From the NCBI GenBank assembly GCA_963281255.1, contig OY725499.1, positions 3,429,148 through 3,493,147 of the forward strand: a DNA stretch of 64,000 nucleotides, read 5' to 3'. The notes beneath the pieces are model-generated. The model was not told where the DNA came from. It saw only the letters and a program-made list of their open reading frames with translations, and searched no databases. Source of the stretch: Aphrocallistes beatrix. Its lineage: Eukaryota > Porifera > Hexactinellida > Sceptrulophora > Aphrocallistidae. This document shows positions 54,101 through 62,480 of the stretch, in pieces. A program made the position numbers and the translations under genes. The stretch's first letter is position 1; every line of letters begins with the position of its first letter.

Positions 54101-57100
54101 GTTCCCGAACCAGGAAGGGACAGGTCCAGTAATCTTCTGGATTATTCGGGTACGTCCACGGACTACTCCTCCGACATATCTTCTCCAACAATCAATTCCC
54201 AGTTATCAACCGATTCACAGAAAGACAGACAATCGTTCAGGCGTCCTCTGGCCCTCCCCAGCTGGACCGACTACTCGATGCTCCACTCAATAGAACTCTC
54301 TCACAACAAGTTCTCAGTGTTCCCACACGACCTGGCATGCATTGCTCCCAAACTAACTCGACTAGACATGCGCAATAACAAGATTAAGAAATTCAATATC
54401 TACTTAGATCTGCCTAAATCGCTTCAAATTATCTTATTCGATAATAACTCCATCAAGACGCTGCATGAAGCGATTGATCCTCTGCCATGTTCCAGTCCGT
54501 GTTGTTTCGCAATGCAGGACAGTTATTCTCAGGACTTTAAACCTACCAGCTGGTGTTCACACCATCAGTACGCCCCCTTTCCTCACCTCCAGACCATCTC
54601 CTTCAACAACAACCAACTCAGCGATTTCCCTATCGCATCACACCAATCGAAAGAAGATCAGCTTGCGAACCAGAAACTAACCAATCAAATTAAATCCTTG
54701 GTCCTCTTTCCTTCCATCCTGGCGCTCAATCTCTCAGACAACAGACTGACTGAGGTGCCACGAGACATCTCACTACTCACGTCCATCACTTCCATCAACA
54801 TCTCGAATAACCCGGGCATCAGACACCTCCCTGTCAGTCTGAAGTCACTAGAGAATCTGTTCTCAGTCAACTTACAGAACCTGGACATTGAAGGGATTCC
54901 TGACTGCATCTTGAAAGGCCCGACAGCACAGCTGATCTCCTTCCTAGATAGTCAGGCGCAGGACACTCGGCCCTACCGCTGCCTCCGACTCTTCTTCCTG
55001 GGCGATGAGGGGAAGGGGAAGTCCACTCTGCTGAGTCACCTGGGCAAGGGGAAGATAGAGATGTATGGTCCCGAGTGCAAGGCTCCCATCTTGAAACCGA
55101 GACTGCAAAGCGACCCTTACCGGCCGACTTCCGGCGTTGATACCGGCGTCTGGGTCTTGTCTAGGCCGAGGAGAAAAGAGCTACCACCTAACTGCAACAA
55201 CACCCCGATCAAGTTCTTCTGCTGGGACTTCGCTGGGAGAGAGGAGTACTATCCGGCGTACCAGGGCTTCCTCTGTCGTAGATCGATGTTTATTGTGGTG
55301 TGGGATGTGAATGACTATGAAACAGGTGTGAAGGGTTTAGAAAAGTGGTTGCAGTGCATCCAGAACAATGTCCCAGGGAGTTCTTGTTTCATTGTCGGGA
55401 CGCATCTGAATAAAGTCACGATGAAAACAAACGCAATAAAGGATATGACTGTCAAAATTAAATCAATCTTTGAAAGATCACCCTTCCTGTACCCTAATCT
55501 CCTCTCCATTCAGTTCCTGGACTGCTTCAATGAAGAGAAAGTATCTCTTCTGAGAGATCTCATTTTTGTCGAAGCAACTAAACTGATTGAAAAAGATAGA
55601 AACACCCACCTGATACCCATTTTAGAAAAGTCGATCCCAGTCAACCAAATCAAACTGATAAATTACGTAACTTACATCAAAGACCAGTCAGAAGTGCAGA
55701 ATAAAATACGGATTCTGAACCGGGAGAACTTCAACAAGTTAGTCCGGCAGGTCTGGCACGGCGCACCAATGTCCGAGATTGAATTCCACATCGCAGTGAA
55801 GTTCCTGCACAGCACTGGCTACCTCATGCACTTCGAGGAGGATCCGGATCTGATGGATGAGTACGTCATCAACATGGAATGGTTGTGTAAGATATTCGTC
55901 TCAGTTCTCCACGCGCATATCCCGTTAAACCAGGATCAACAGTTGATCAAGTGTGGCGTAGTGCCGAAAGATAAAGTCCTGGACATCCTCAAAGGGTTGA
56001 CCATTCACGAGCACGATATCACTAAGGTGATCTCGTTTATGCGCAAGTTTGAGATCCTCCTTGAACTATCTGACAGATTCTTCATTTTTCCATCGCTGCT
56101 TCCTAAAGTGAAGTCCCAAGCTACTCAGCTGACACTCACTCTTAATCTGAACGTCACGGAGCAGGTCTGTGTGCTTAACCAAGCTCTAGACTGTCCTCAG
56201 ATCAGTTTCCAGAATGTTGACTCCATTTCCTCCATCTCCTCTGCCCTTCACTTGAACCTGCCTTCGTTCCGCGTTAACGAGGGACCGCCGAAGGTCAGTC
56301 GGCTCCATCGGAGGGACTCCACCAAGCTAGCGTACTCCCAGTGGGTGCGTCTCTACCTCACGCAGATGATCCCCAGCGACTTCTGGGCCCGCCTCTTGTC
56401 CAGAGTGATCGCCGACCAGAGCTACCTCACCACTCTCCAGAACTACCTCAACAACTACCTGAAAGCCTACCAGTCGAGCGAGGTGGAACAAGTGGTGCTG
56501 GAGCTGACCGAGAATTTGCACTGGCAAGTTTGGTACAACGGACTGGGCCTATGCGTTGCTAGGGAGGAGATCCTGCAGGTTTCCTTCCTACAGCTGCCCA
56601 GTCTGCACTTCACCGACCTCTTCATGGTGGACGAGAAGCCCGAGGTCGCACCTCCTACCAAAGGGGAGTTCTCAGGGGGCGTGCATGTGGTGGCGAGGGA
56701 GTGGGAGGGGATTCGCCCCAAGTCTAGAAAGAACTCCGCGGCTAGTCGGACTGCTCATCGCACCGCCATCGCAGCTGACCCGAGTATCTCCCTCCAGCTT
56801 GCCACCTGGCTGCTGCAGCGATCAATGTATCATGTCGAAGAGGTGTTCGATGAGTGGCAGGAGAAGCTCTACACTGTACCTAGAAGTATGTTCCTCGTTG
56901 CCCCCACCCGACTAAAGCCATACATTCCTTGCCCAGAATGCTACCACTCCATCTCGAAACACGTCGAGAATCTGACGAAGGAATTCTCCCTCCACGGCAC
57001 AAACAAGCTAAGCCCGTACAGCATAGAAATGGACACATTCCCCATCATCCAGGAGGAGAGCAGTGAGCCTAGTGAGGAGTCTATCAATGAATTCTTCGTG

Positions 57101-59707
57101 TATAGCATAATATACCTGAGTAGCCTGGCCAGGAAAGGAGAAGACCTGGTCTGTCTGAAGCATGGGAGCATCGCACTAACCTACCTCGTGCCTGACATCC
57201 TGTTCCAGGACCTACCCGGCCCGCTAATCTACAGCTTTGACCAGGTTAAGAAGTCCAAGTTGATAGGAGAAGGAGGGTTTGGGAAAGTCTATCGGGGTAA
57301 GGTTGTTTCTAGAGACACGTCTTGCGAGCAAGAGATAGCACTGAAAGAGGTGCGGCCTTCGGATGATGCACTCGTCCATCCGGAAGACAAGGATGAGAAG
57401 CACTACCTGACCTACAAGGCATGCTCAGTGGAGCTACGCCTCCTCATGCAGCTAAAACACGCCAACATCCTGCAGGTGGTAGGTGTCACCATCTCCCCGT
57501 ATTGCATCCTCATGGAGATTGCCCCGCAAGGAGATCTCCACAAGATCATCAAGCTCTACAAAGGCGCCAAATCCTACATTCCTTCCTCTACCATCACGAT
57601 GACTTGCAAGCAAGTAGCCTCCGCGCTGGCCTACCTCCAGTCACTACGGATCGTGTACCGGGACCTGAAGCCAAGTAACATCCTCGTGTTCAAGTACCCA
57701 GAGCCCATTACGGAGCAGAACCAGCGAGCGTCTAACGATCTGCTTGTTAAGGTCGCCGATTACGGGATCTGCTCGTTCTTGTCGCCATACGGGATTAAAG
57801 GTGTCACGGGTACTGAGAAGTATATGGCGCCTGAAATGCTTAAAAAGAACGCTGAACAGAGTTACGATAAGCCGGTTGACGTGTACTCGTTCGGACTGGT
57901 CATCTACTGCCTCATCACGCTAGAGTCTCCGTTCAGTGAGGACTCCATTCCGACCGCAAAGCAGAAAACGCTGAAAGGAGCGAGACCGGAAGTCCCCATT
58001 AAGGCCAGGCCCAGAGCCATGTACCTAATGGACCTCATGCGCTGGTGCTGGGCCCAAAACCCCAAAGAGAGACCGACCTTTAATCAAATTGAAGTGATCT
58101 GCAAAAACGAATCTTTTGAGAGACTCCTCTTCGCCTGTCGTGTGACAAGGGGTAGGAAGAACCCAACATGTGCCTGCCTCGTACAATCTGTTCCTAAGAC
58201 GTCACAATTCCAATTAAAGAAACAGAGGAGTAGCACTGGTTGTGCTCCTCAAGGGCTTAGAACGAAGCATACTTCAGAAGCATATAAACAGCACTCAATT
58301 TTTTCATCGACTAGTCTCAGCGAAATACAAAATGTGAGTGATGAGTGTCTGGCACAGAATGAATTCAATGGGACGGGCAGCACACAGGATACTGAATCAG
58401 ATGCCAGCTGTACTCAAAACGATCATGCGAAGCCTAGGCTTCCCTTGCTAGACCTCGACTTTCAATCGCCAATCCATTCCCTCTCTAACGAGTTAGAATC
58501 GCCTGGCTTTACACCCATTGATGAAGATGTCGTTCCATTCAGGATGCGAGATACAGTTACGTTCGTTAAACCAGTCGTGTCTAGTGCCTTCACCGATTCT
58601 CAGCTGTGGTATGGCACTGGTGAAGGGAATCTGAACTTGTTCGAGGTTTTAGAAAAGGAATTTCTAGTGAAAGCCGCTGGAAAATTTGACCTCTCTCGGG
58701 TTAATTGCATAGTTAGCACAGGCAAATATGTATGGATCGGCACTGACAACTCAGGTCTAAACGTGTTCTCTGTTAAATCGCATAAAAAATTTACTACATG
58801 GAACCCGGGGGAGGAGTGCAAACCGCGAGAGAGGAACATCCTTGACATCGTCTACATCGAAGAGCACGACCTCGTGGTTGCATCTCTGAGTGCCAAGTCT
58901 CTGTACGTGTTTGCTGAGGCGTCGCTTTCTACCGTCGTCAAAACGCCAGTTTTCAGAATCGACCAGGTGTGCTCAGCTGTGAGCATGACTATAGCCAGGA
59001 TGCCTGACAAATCAGTACACATCTGGTGCGGCTGTGACAACTATGTGATTATGCGGTATGCGTGTGACCCTGATGGGACACTGACGCCTCTCGTAGGTTC
59101 GCTCACTTTCAAAAGCGAGAGGCCTGGAAAGCGACCGAATATTGAACACATCTGGTGTTTTGAGGAGAAAAATCTAGTTGTGTGCTGCGTAGGCTGTGAG
59201 CTGGGCTGGTGTGCACTGGACACTCTTACTTGGACCAAGTCAGTCAGCTGTCATACGATCCTTGGCTGTTCAGAGTATCAAGCACGTGTAACCGCGTTGA
59301 CTGGATACCAGGGTGTCATGTACGTTGGGACGGGCTGTGGAGCTATCCTTGTGCTCGATCCTGAGACCTTCACTTTAATGGGGAAAATGCACGAGTACAC
59401 AGACCCCATTCGAGTACTGATAGCGACTGAGTCCAATTTCAACCGTTTGGTGAGCAAGCCAATCAGGACACGACCCATAAACCGTGGAGTCCATGACCCT
59501 GCCTCCGCCAAACCTCAATCCTTGTTGATTAGCCTTGGACTGTCATTCCAGGGAATTACAAAGTCGCATACAAACACACCCAAGACCTTAGAAGAAGTGG
59601 TGGAGTGGAATTCTAACCGCCACTATGAGCCAACCAAACCAGAGAGTGGAGATTCATACATGCTTATTTTCTCTCTCAAAGGTTGGGTTAACACCACCGA
59701 TCAGTAA
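51149..59707 (+). CDS. LRRK-family Roco protein kinase (ANK-LRR-Roc-COR-kinase-WD40), 2852 aa, single exon
   Basis: One 8.6-kb frame from ATG 51149 to TAA 59707. Order: ankyrin repeats (about 90-160, 200-300, 425-520, 630-680; TVLHLAVANGHIDVVELL), leucine-rich repeats (about 815-1250) interrupted by a ~90-residue Ser/Asp-rich insert (about 950-1045), Roc GTPase (P-loop GDEGKGKST from Gly1285; WDFAGREEYY near 1360 matching DFAGREEFY of LRRK2), COR (about 1470-1990), kinase (about 2035-2320) and a WD40-like propeller (about 2440-2800). Kinase hallmarks: GEGGFGKVY (about 2039), ALKEV Lys, YRDLKPSN in place of HRD, DYG in place of DFG (about 2204) and GTEKYMAPE, all LRRK traits. Such kinases phosphorylate Rab GTPases and control membrane trafficking. 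Lacking an N-terminal armadillo region it is LRRK1-like there, while the WD40 end is shared. Orthology to LRRK1 or LRRK2 is unresolved. Confidence 0.95.
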   Translation: MATHSEDTSHPSLGSFKSNTKCLLLALDQTGIEYNTATLFSAGCTNVLHLGASSCDFNVIRFAIKCFITDPSVLVTFDKVKSFVDTYDNSGFTALQLTALEGNLKCSQLLVRYGADMHATTRNGRGNALEYARKNRNKEVSNGLNKLAQEMERNGCLMEQLEAQIEVICSQSTNSPDSIQEMSNLIITKNIDINFTDPNGDTPLHLACLASNEPLMMNLLFFKANTTCNRNEKNRTLLHYACKHVLSIRFFLTKKFPYLLNISDSKGYLPMHIAAKKGDFAFLSFIFDRESYPIESHYMSLKKQEQEQEAQTDTEDFDPRKCARFNQKRGSVPILSVPDLNESNQRTQTIQYPLCPDSKSTSRLNWAGRMRRGARPNLGDVVEKQFDDQKFSTYLDPELSNDKLGQDSDLSYCIRRISMLEQAKDRRTVLHLAVANGHIDVVELLVEVCDVHSGFSDQNVTVSDIVNAPTGIDVSPLAEALTIRHIDIIELLLAHNARFTTTSRHTLATFLEKTTPEESQKFLQNLSKQHLTEFLQVLAIEHTMDAPSTSSLLHSLMREDRFEIMAFLLKNKVKFNVEALIIAFTLCIIERRVKHLELLFEEFQHIQHNNSALTLETFLNQTHNSISFIYEAVKVKDLRIVKLLLESGADPNLYQPQSLEKNLLFIAFGHSGMDKGELFFTLLKHTVNIDVQEAVESVGSIANPHCVTWILILHAISINLKSLYIKRRMTQMEFVCDPEALVYNGAVLLDDFALQFLELKWILACTYIVDKLDAIIAEYRMAHSTTFPQLKDMHFYMYVIQYLNQSNVLASVSIDYFKCSLIGEISLNNNKLNGVPIEIFDLPHVRKISISENCITYIPERHSNYQDETDEEKVQSKYGCRNLRVLDVSNNLLEELPADMFYLSKLTELDASNNDISSLPHELWLAENLTTLKLNKNTLRHLSKSDIYSESGFGCSVNPRASMLFRKRVETMPSFNFLPDSSDPVPEPGRDRSSNLLDYSGTSTDYSSDISSPTINSQLSTDSQKDRQSFRRPLALPSWTDYSMLHSIELSHNKFSVFPHDLACIAPKLTRLDMRNNKIKKFNIYLDLPKSLQIILFDNNSIKTLHEAIDPLPCSSPCCFAMQDSYSQDFKPTSWCSHHQYAPFPHLQTISFNNNQLSDFPIASHQSKEDQLANQKLTNQIKSLVLFPSILALNLSDNRLTEVPRDISLLTSITSINISNNPGIRHLPVSLKSLENLFSVNLQNLDIEGIPDCILKGPTAQLISFLDSQAQDTRPYRCLRLFFLGDEGKGKSTLLSHLGKGKIEMYGPECKAPILKPRLQSDPYRPTSGVDTGVWVLSRPRRKELPPNCNNTPIKFFCWDFAGREEYYPAYQGFLCRRSMFIVVWDVNDYETGVKGLEKWLQCIQNNVPGSSCFIVGTHLNKVTMKTNAIKDMTVKIKSIFERSPFLYPNLLSIQFLDCFNEEKVSLLRDLIFVEATKLIEKDRNTHLIPILEKSIPVNQIKLINYVTYIKDQSEVQNKIRILNRENFNKLVRQVWHGAPMSEIEFHIAVKFLHSTGYLMHFEEDPDLMDEYVINMEWLCKIFVSVLHAHIPLNQDQQLIKCGVVPKDKVLDILKGLTIHEHDITKVISFMRKFEILLELSDRFFIFPSLLPKVKSQATQLTLTLNLNVTEQVCVLNQALDCPQISFQNVDSISSISSALHLNLPSFRVNEGPPKVSRLHRRDSTKLAYSQWVRLYLTQMIPSDFWARLLSRVIADQSYLTTLQNYLNNYLKAYQSSEVEQVVLELTENLHWQVWYNGLGLCVAREEILQVSFLQLPSLHFTDLFMVDEKPEVAPPTKGEFSGGVHVVAREWEGIRPKSRKNSAASRTAHRTAIAADPSISLQLATWLLQRSMYHVEEVFDEWQEKLYTVPRSMFLVAPTRLKPYIPCPECYHSISKHVENLTKEFSLHGTNKLSPYSIEMDTFPIIQEESSEPSEESINEFFVYSIIYLSSLARKGEDLVCLKHGSIALTYLVPDILFQDLPGPLIYSFDQVKKSKLIGEGGFGKVYRGKVVSRDTSCEQEIALKEVRPSDDALVHPEDKDEKHYLTYKACSVELRLLMQLKHANILQVVGVTISPYCILMEIAPQGDLHKIIKLYKGAKSYIPSSTITMTCKQVASALAYLQSLRIVYRDLKPSNILVFKYPEPITEQNQRASNDLLVKVADYGICSFLSPYGIKGVTGTEKYMAPEMLKKNAEQSYDKPVDVYSFGLVIYCLITLESPFSEDSIPTAKQKTLKGARPEVPIKARPRAMYLMDLMRWCWAQNPKERPTFNQIEVICKNESFERLLFACRVTRGRKNPTCACLVQSVPKTSQFQLKKQRSSTGCAPQGLRTKHTSEAYKQHSIFSSTSLSEIQNVSDECLAQNEFNGTGSTQDTESDASCTQNDHAKPRLPLLDLDFQSPIHSLSNELESPGFTPIDEDVVPFRMRDTVTFVKPVVSSAFTDSQLWYGTGEGNLNLFEVLEKEFLVKAAGKFDLSRVNCIVSTGKYVWIGTDNSGLNVFSVKSHKKFTTWNPGEECKPRERNILDIVYIEEHDLVVASLSAKSLYVFAEASLSTVVKTPVFRIDQVCSAVSMTIARMPDKSVHIWCGCDNYVIMRYACDPDGTLTPLVGSLTFKSERPGKRPNIEHIWCFEEKNLVVCCVGCELGWCALDTLTWTKSVSCHTILGCSEYQARVTALTGYQGVMYVGTGCGAILVLDPETFTLMGKMHEYTDPIRVLIATESNFNRLVSKPIRTRPINRGVHDPASAKPQSLLISLGLSFQGITKSHTNTPKTLEEVVEWNSNRHYEPTKPESGDSYMLIFSLKGWVNTTDQ

Positions 59708-60520
59708 CTCAAGCTTTCAATGTTGTATCATCATCAATAGGGAATTGTCATAACTGACTATTTATACCACTAGTTGGTTTTAATGTGATATTATTCCAAA
59801 CCCGTTTTGAATATTTCGATTGTTTTATATTCTACTTTTGGATTCTGAAATGTTCATAATTATATTTCATTTTTATTACATATTCAATTCTTTTCAATTA
59901 CCTTAAATCAGTGATTCCCAAACTTTATTAATTAATTAGCCATTCAGAACCCTTTATATTTAAATTTATTAGCCAATAAGAATTGCAGAACTAATGGCAT
60001 GCTAAATTCAAACTCAGAGGATTGCTACTTAAAACTACATACAGTACACCCTCGGTTATCCGAACACCTCCGTTTGTTAGCTCAAAGATTGGTGTTCGGA
60101 TAAGTGAAATCGTTCGGATAAGCGAAATACGTATTTTACGCTCTTAAATGCACATGTACCAACTTAGAGTAGATGCTATTAAAGAACGTATTATGATTTA
60201 AATACTACTTACACGCATGTATAGCCAAACAAATTGACAATGCTACGCACATCATTTCAGTTATCCATACACATTATTTCAGTTATCCGGACACATTATT
60301 TTCACAAATTCGTTTGAAAAAGTATTTGATAAAATGAGTGGTACTCGAACACACTGTTCGGATAATCGAGGGTCTACTGTAGTTCTTAAAATATAACAAA
60401 ATGCTCTCTACCAATATTATACTATTAACTACTACATAGTTCACATTATTTAACAAAATACATCATTATTATTATTAATTAATAATTATCCCTTGCAGTA
60501 CTACAATTGTCGGAGATTAA
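59708..60520. other. Intergenic stretch between LRRK and metaxin-2
   Basis: Contains a Tigger-like MITE (60042-60379) and a single decayed hAT-like end near 59908-59930 (cagtgattcccaaac). No gene. Confidence 0.5.
60042..60379. mobile_element. pogo/Tigger-like MITE, 338 bp
   Basis: Terminal 24-bp repeats 60042-60065 and 60356-60379 differ at two positions (cagtacaccctcggttatc / reverse complement cagtagaccctcgattatc). TA flanks both sides. Closely related to 19792-20455, so the family was spread by one transposase source. Confidence 0.9.
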
Positions 60521-61276
60521 ATGGCTACAAAAGATCCTCCATTCCAAACGATCACAGCTCATCTTCCTGAAGCAAACTTACAGAACTCCACTGCCCTTGC
60601 TTCAAGGCTACGTAACTCTACTCTGTACACATTCCCTGAGAGCAGACACACCATCGTCTCCTATGCTGAGACAATCGCTACGAAAGCCTTACTCAAAAAG
60701 AAAAACATTCCATTCACGATTATAGAGCGGGAAAACGTTAACCATATGTCGCCTAATAGTCAGGTGCCATTGCTTGTGAAAGATACCCTGTTAGCAGGTG
60801 GGTACGATAAAATCACGAACCTAGTGGGGAGTGTCTATCCGCGCCTCTTAGTAGCTAGTCCCGATACAACCGCTTATTGTGACCTCATCGCACGCTCGTT
60901 AACGCCTAACATTGAGTACTGTCAGTTCCTGACTATCGATACCATAAGAGAGGGATCTGAGATAGTGGCGACCGGTCTACCGTTTCCGCTCAGCTCTATT
61001 GTCCCACTCCAACTGAAGCTAGAGCTGCTATGGAAATTATATGGAAAGAACCAGGATGCTGTGTATGAGGAGTTGGATACAGCGATGTCTGAGTTGAATA
61101 CTTTAATCGCGAAGGGTGTGCGGCCTGAGAGTGATGAGCATCTCGTATTGAGCTGTAAGCTGTATGGCTATTTGAGAGCTGTTATGGAAGGTTTCAAGGA
61201 GGAGAGCAGAATTAGGATCAAACTAAGAGAATACCAGCCCTTGAATCAGTTCTACACCAGGATGGAATACTTCTAA
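60521..61276 (+). CDS. MTX2: Metaxin-2, outer mitochondrial membrane import subunit, 251 aa
   Basis: ATG 60521 to TAA 61276, single exon. Glutathione-S-transferase-like fold: N-terminal half with LYTFPESRHTIVSYAETIATKALLKK (spanning residues about 34-59) and NHMSPNSQVPLLV matching YMSPSGKVPFIHV of human metaxin-2, then a helical C-terminal domain. Human MTX2 is 263 aa, so this is full length. Metaxin-2 sits on the cytosolic face of the outer membrane with metaxin-1 and the SAM50 complex in beta-barrel protein import and sorting. No transmembrane helix is seen, as expected for MTX2. The sequence is quite divergent, so I rate it a little below the other named genes. Confidence 0.8.
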   Translation: MATKDPPFQTITAHLPEANLQNSTALASRLRNSTLYTFPESRHTIVSYAETIATKALLKKKNIPFTIIERENVNHMSPNSQVPLLVKDTLLAGGYDKITNLVGSVYPRLLVASPDTTAYCDLIARSLTPNIEYCQFLTIDTIREGSEIVATGLPFPLSSIVPLQLKLELLWKLYGKNQDAVYEELDTAMSELNTLIAKGVRPESDEHLVLSCKLYGYLRAVMEGFKEESRIRIKLREYQPLNQFYTRMEYF

Positions 61277-61767
61277 GCTGTTATTAGTAAATATTCTGTG
61301 TATTTCCTTGATTATACCTATACGATTCTAGGTTTTTTCAATCCACTATTGTCTATTCATTAGTCTAAAAAAAGGTAAAGAGCACTTACGTAGGAACCGT
61401 ACTGATGCCTGAAACCTTTTCTCAACTACGGGTATTTAGCAAACACGAATTTTAGGCTACAGACTGCATTGCTACCATTTCAAATTATTTGTGGTTATTA
61501 GTTCATTCGATTTATTTGCGAGTTAATTCTTAATGCAGTTCTATTGGTTGCAATGGAATATATCATAGATTAGGCACTCATATGTAGTCGAAACAAAGTC
61601 TGTAAAGAAACCAGTGTAATCCCATTGCTGTATCGAAATATTTCCTGGTTCATAATATGTCTACATTATCCTGGTAGATCATGTTTGTACGTGTAATATA
61701 CGATTAGTATACAAATTTGTTTAATTTTGCAAACATATTTTCTCATTAATTTAATATTAACATAAAT

Positions 61768-62172
61768 TTACATATCATCAATATTCCCAGGACTTGAGTT
61801 TCCTAGGTCGCTGTCTGGAGATTCTCCATCAATGTAGTTGAGCATCTCAACGTCCTGACTGACCATCTGATAGCCATTCCTTTCCCTTCTTTCACTCAAC
61901 CAAACTTTGATCTTTTTATATTTATAGTAACAGTACCATGCTAAGAGCGGTGTGCACACACAAACTCCCATTAAAGCTCCTGCACCAAATCCGATTCCTA
62001 GCTTGAATGCAACGCACGTCTGATTACAGCCCTCGTGTTTCTCATTGTCCTGGCTCACATAGGATGTGTAGCCCTTGAAGTGTATTTTATCTGCTGAGCG
62101 GATTTTACACTGACCCTGTGTAGAGAAATATACCACTATACACAATAGAAACACATATAAAAAGGTTTTCAT
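61768..62172 (-). CDS. Small type I single-pass membrane protein, 134 aa, unknown
   Basis: Frame from ATG 62172 to stop 61768. A clear signal peptide (MKTFLYVFLLCIVVYFSTQG, cleaved after about 20), a short Cys-containing ectodomain of about 35 residues (EGCNQTCVAFK), one membrane helix (about 53-78, LGIGFGAGALMGVCVCTPLLAWY) and a basic then acidic cytoplasmic tail. The tail holds a YxxPhi-type NGYQMVSQ sorting motif and ends in DSDLGNSSPGNIDDM. Family not recognised. Topology is well supported; function is unknown. It is convergent with MTX2, 0.5 kb away. Confidence 0.6.
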   Translation of the reverse strand: MKTFLYVFLLCIVVYFSTQGQCKIRSADKIHFKGYTSYVSQDNEKHEGCNQTCVAFKLGIGFGAGALMGVCVCTPLLAWYCYYKYKKIKVWLSERRERNGYQMVSQDVEMLNYIDGESPDSDLGNSSPGNIDDM

Positions 62173-62480
62173 GGTAACAACTGATACAAATTATATGCGA
62201 TAAACTCTTTATATACTTGTAAGATCAAATTGAGACTATACTTGCCGCATATACACTTGAGTAATATAATTATTGAGGTAACTGCTTTATCAGCAATTTT
62301 ATAGTTAAATATAGCATCAATTACACGGACATCTCATTACCTTTGTTACTTGTATTGAGGCTGCCAATATTTAATTTAATACTTAAATATCTACTTAAAG
62401 AGAGGCCAGTGAATACTAATAATTATCCATATTCAGATAATCTACAATCATACTCTGATACCTAATTTACATCGGTTTAT

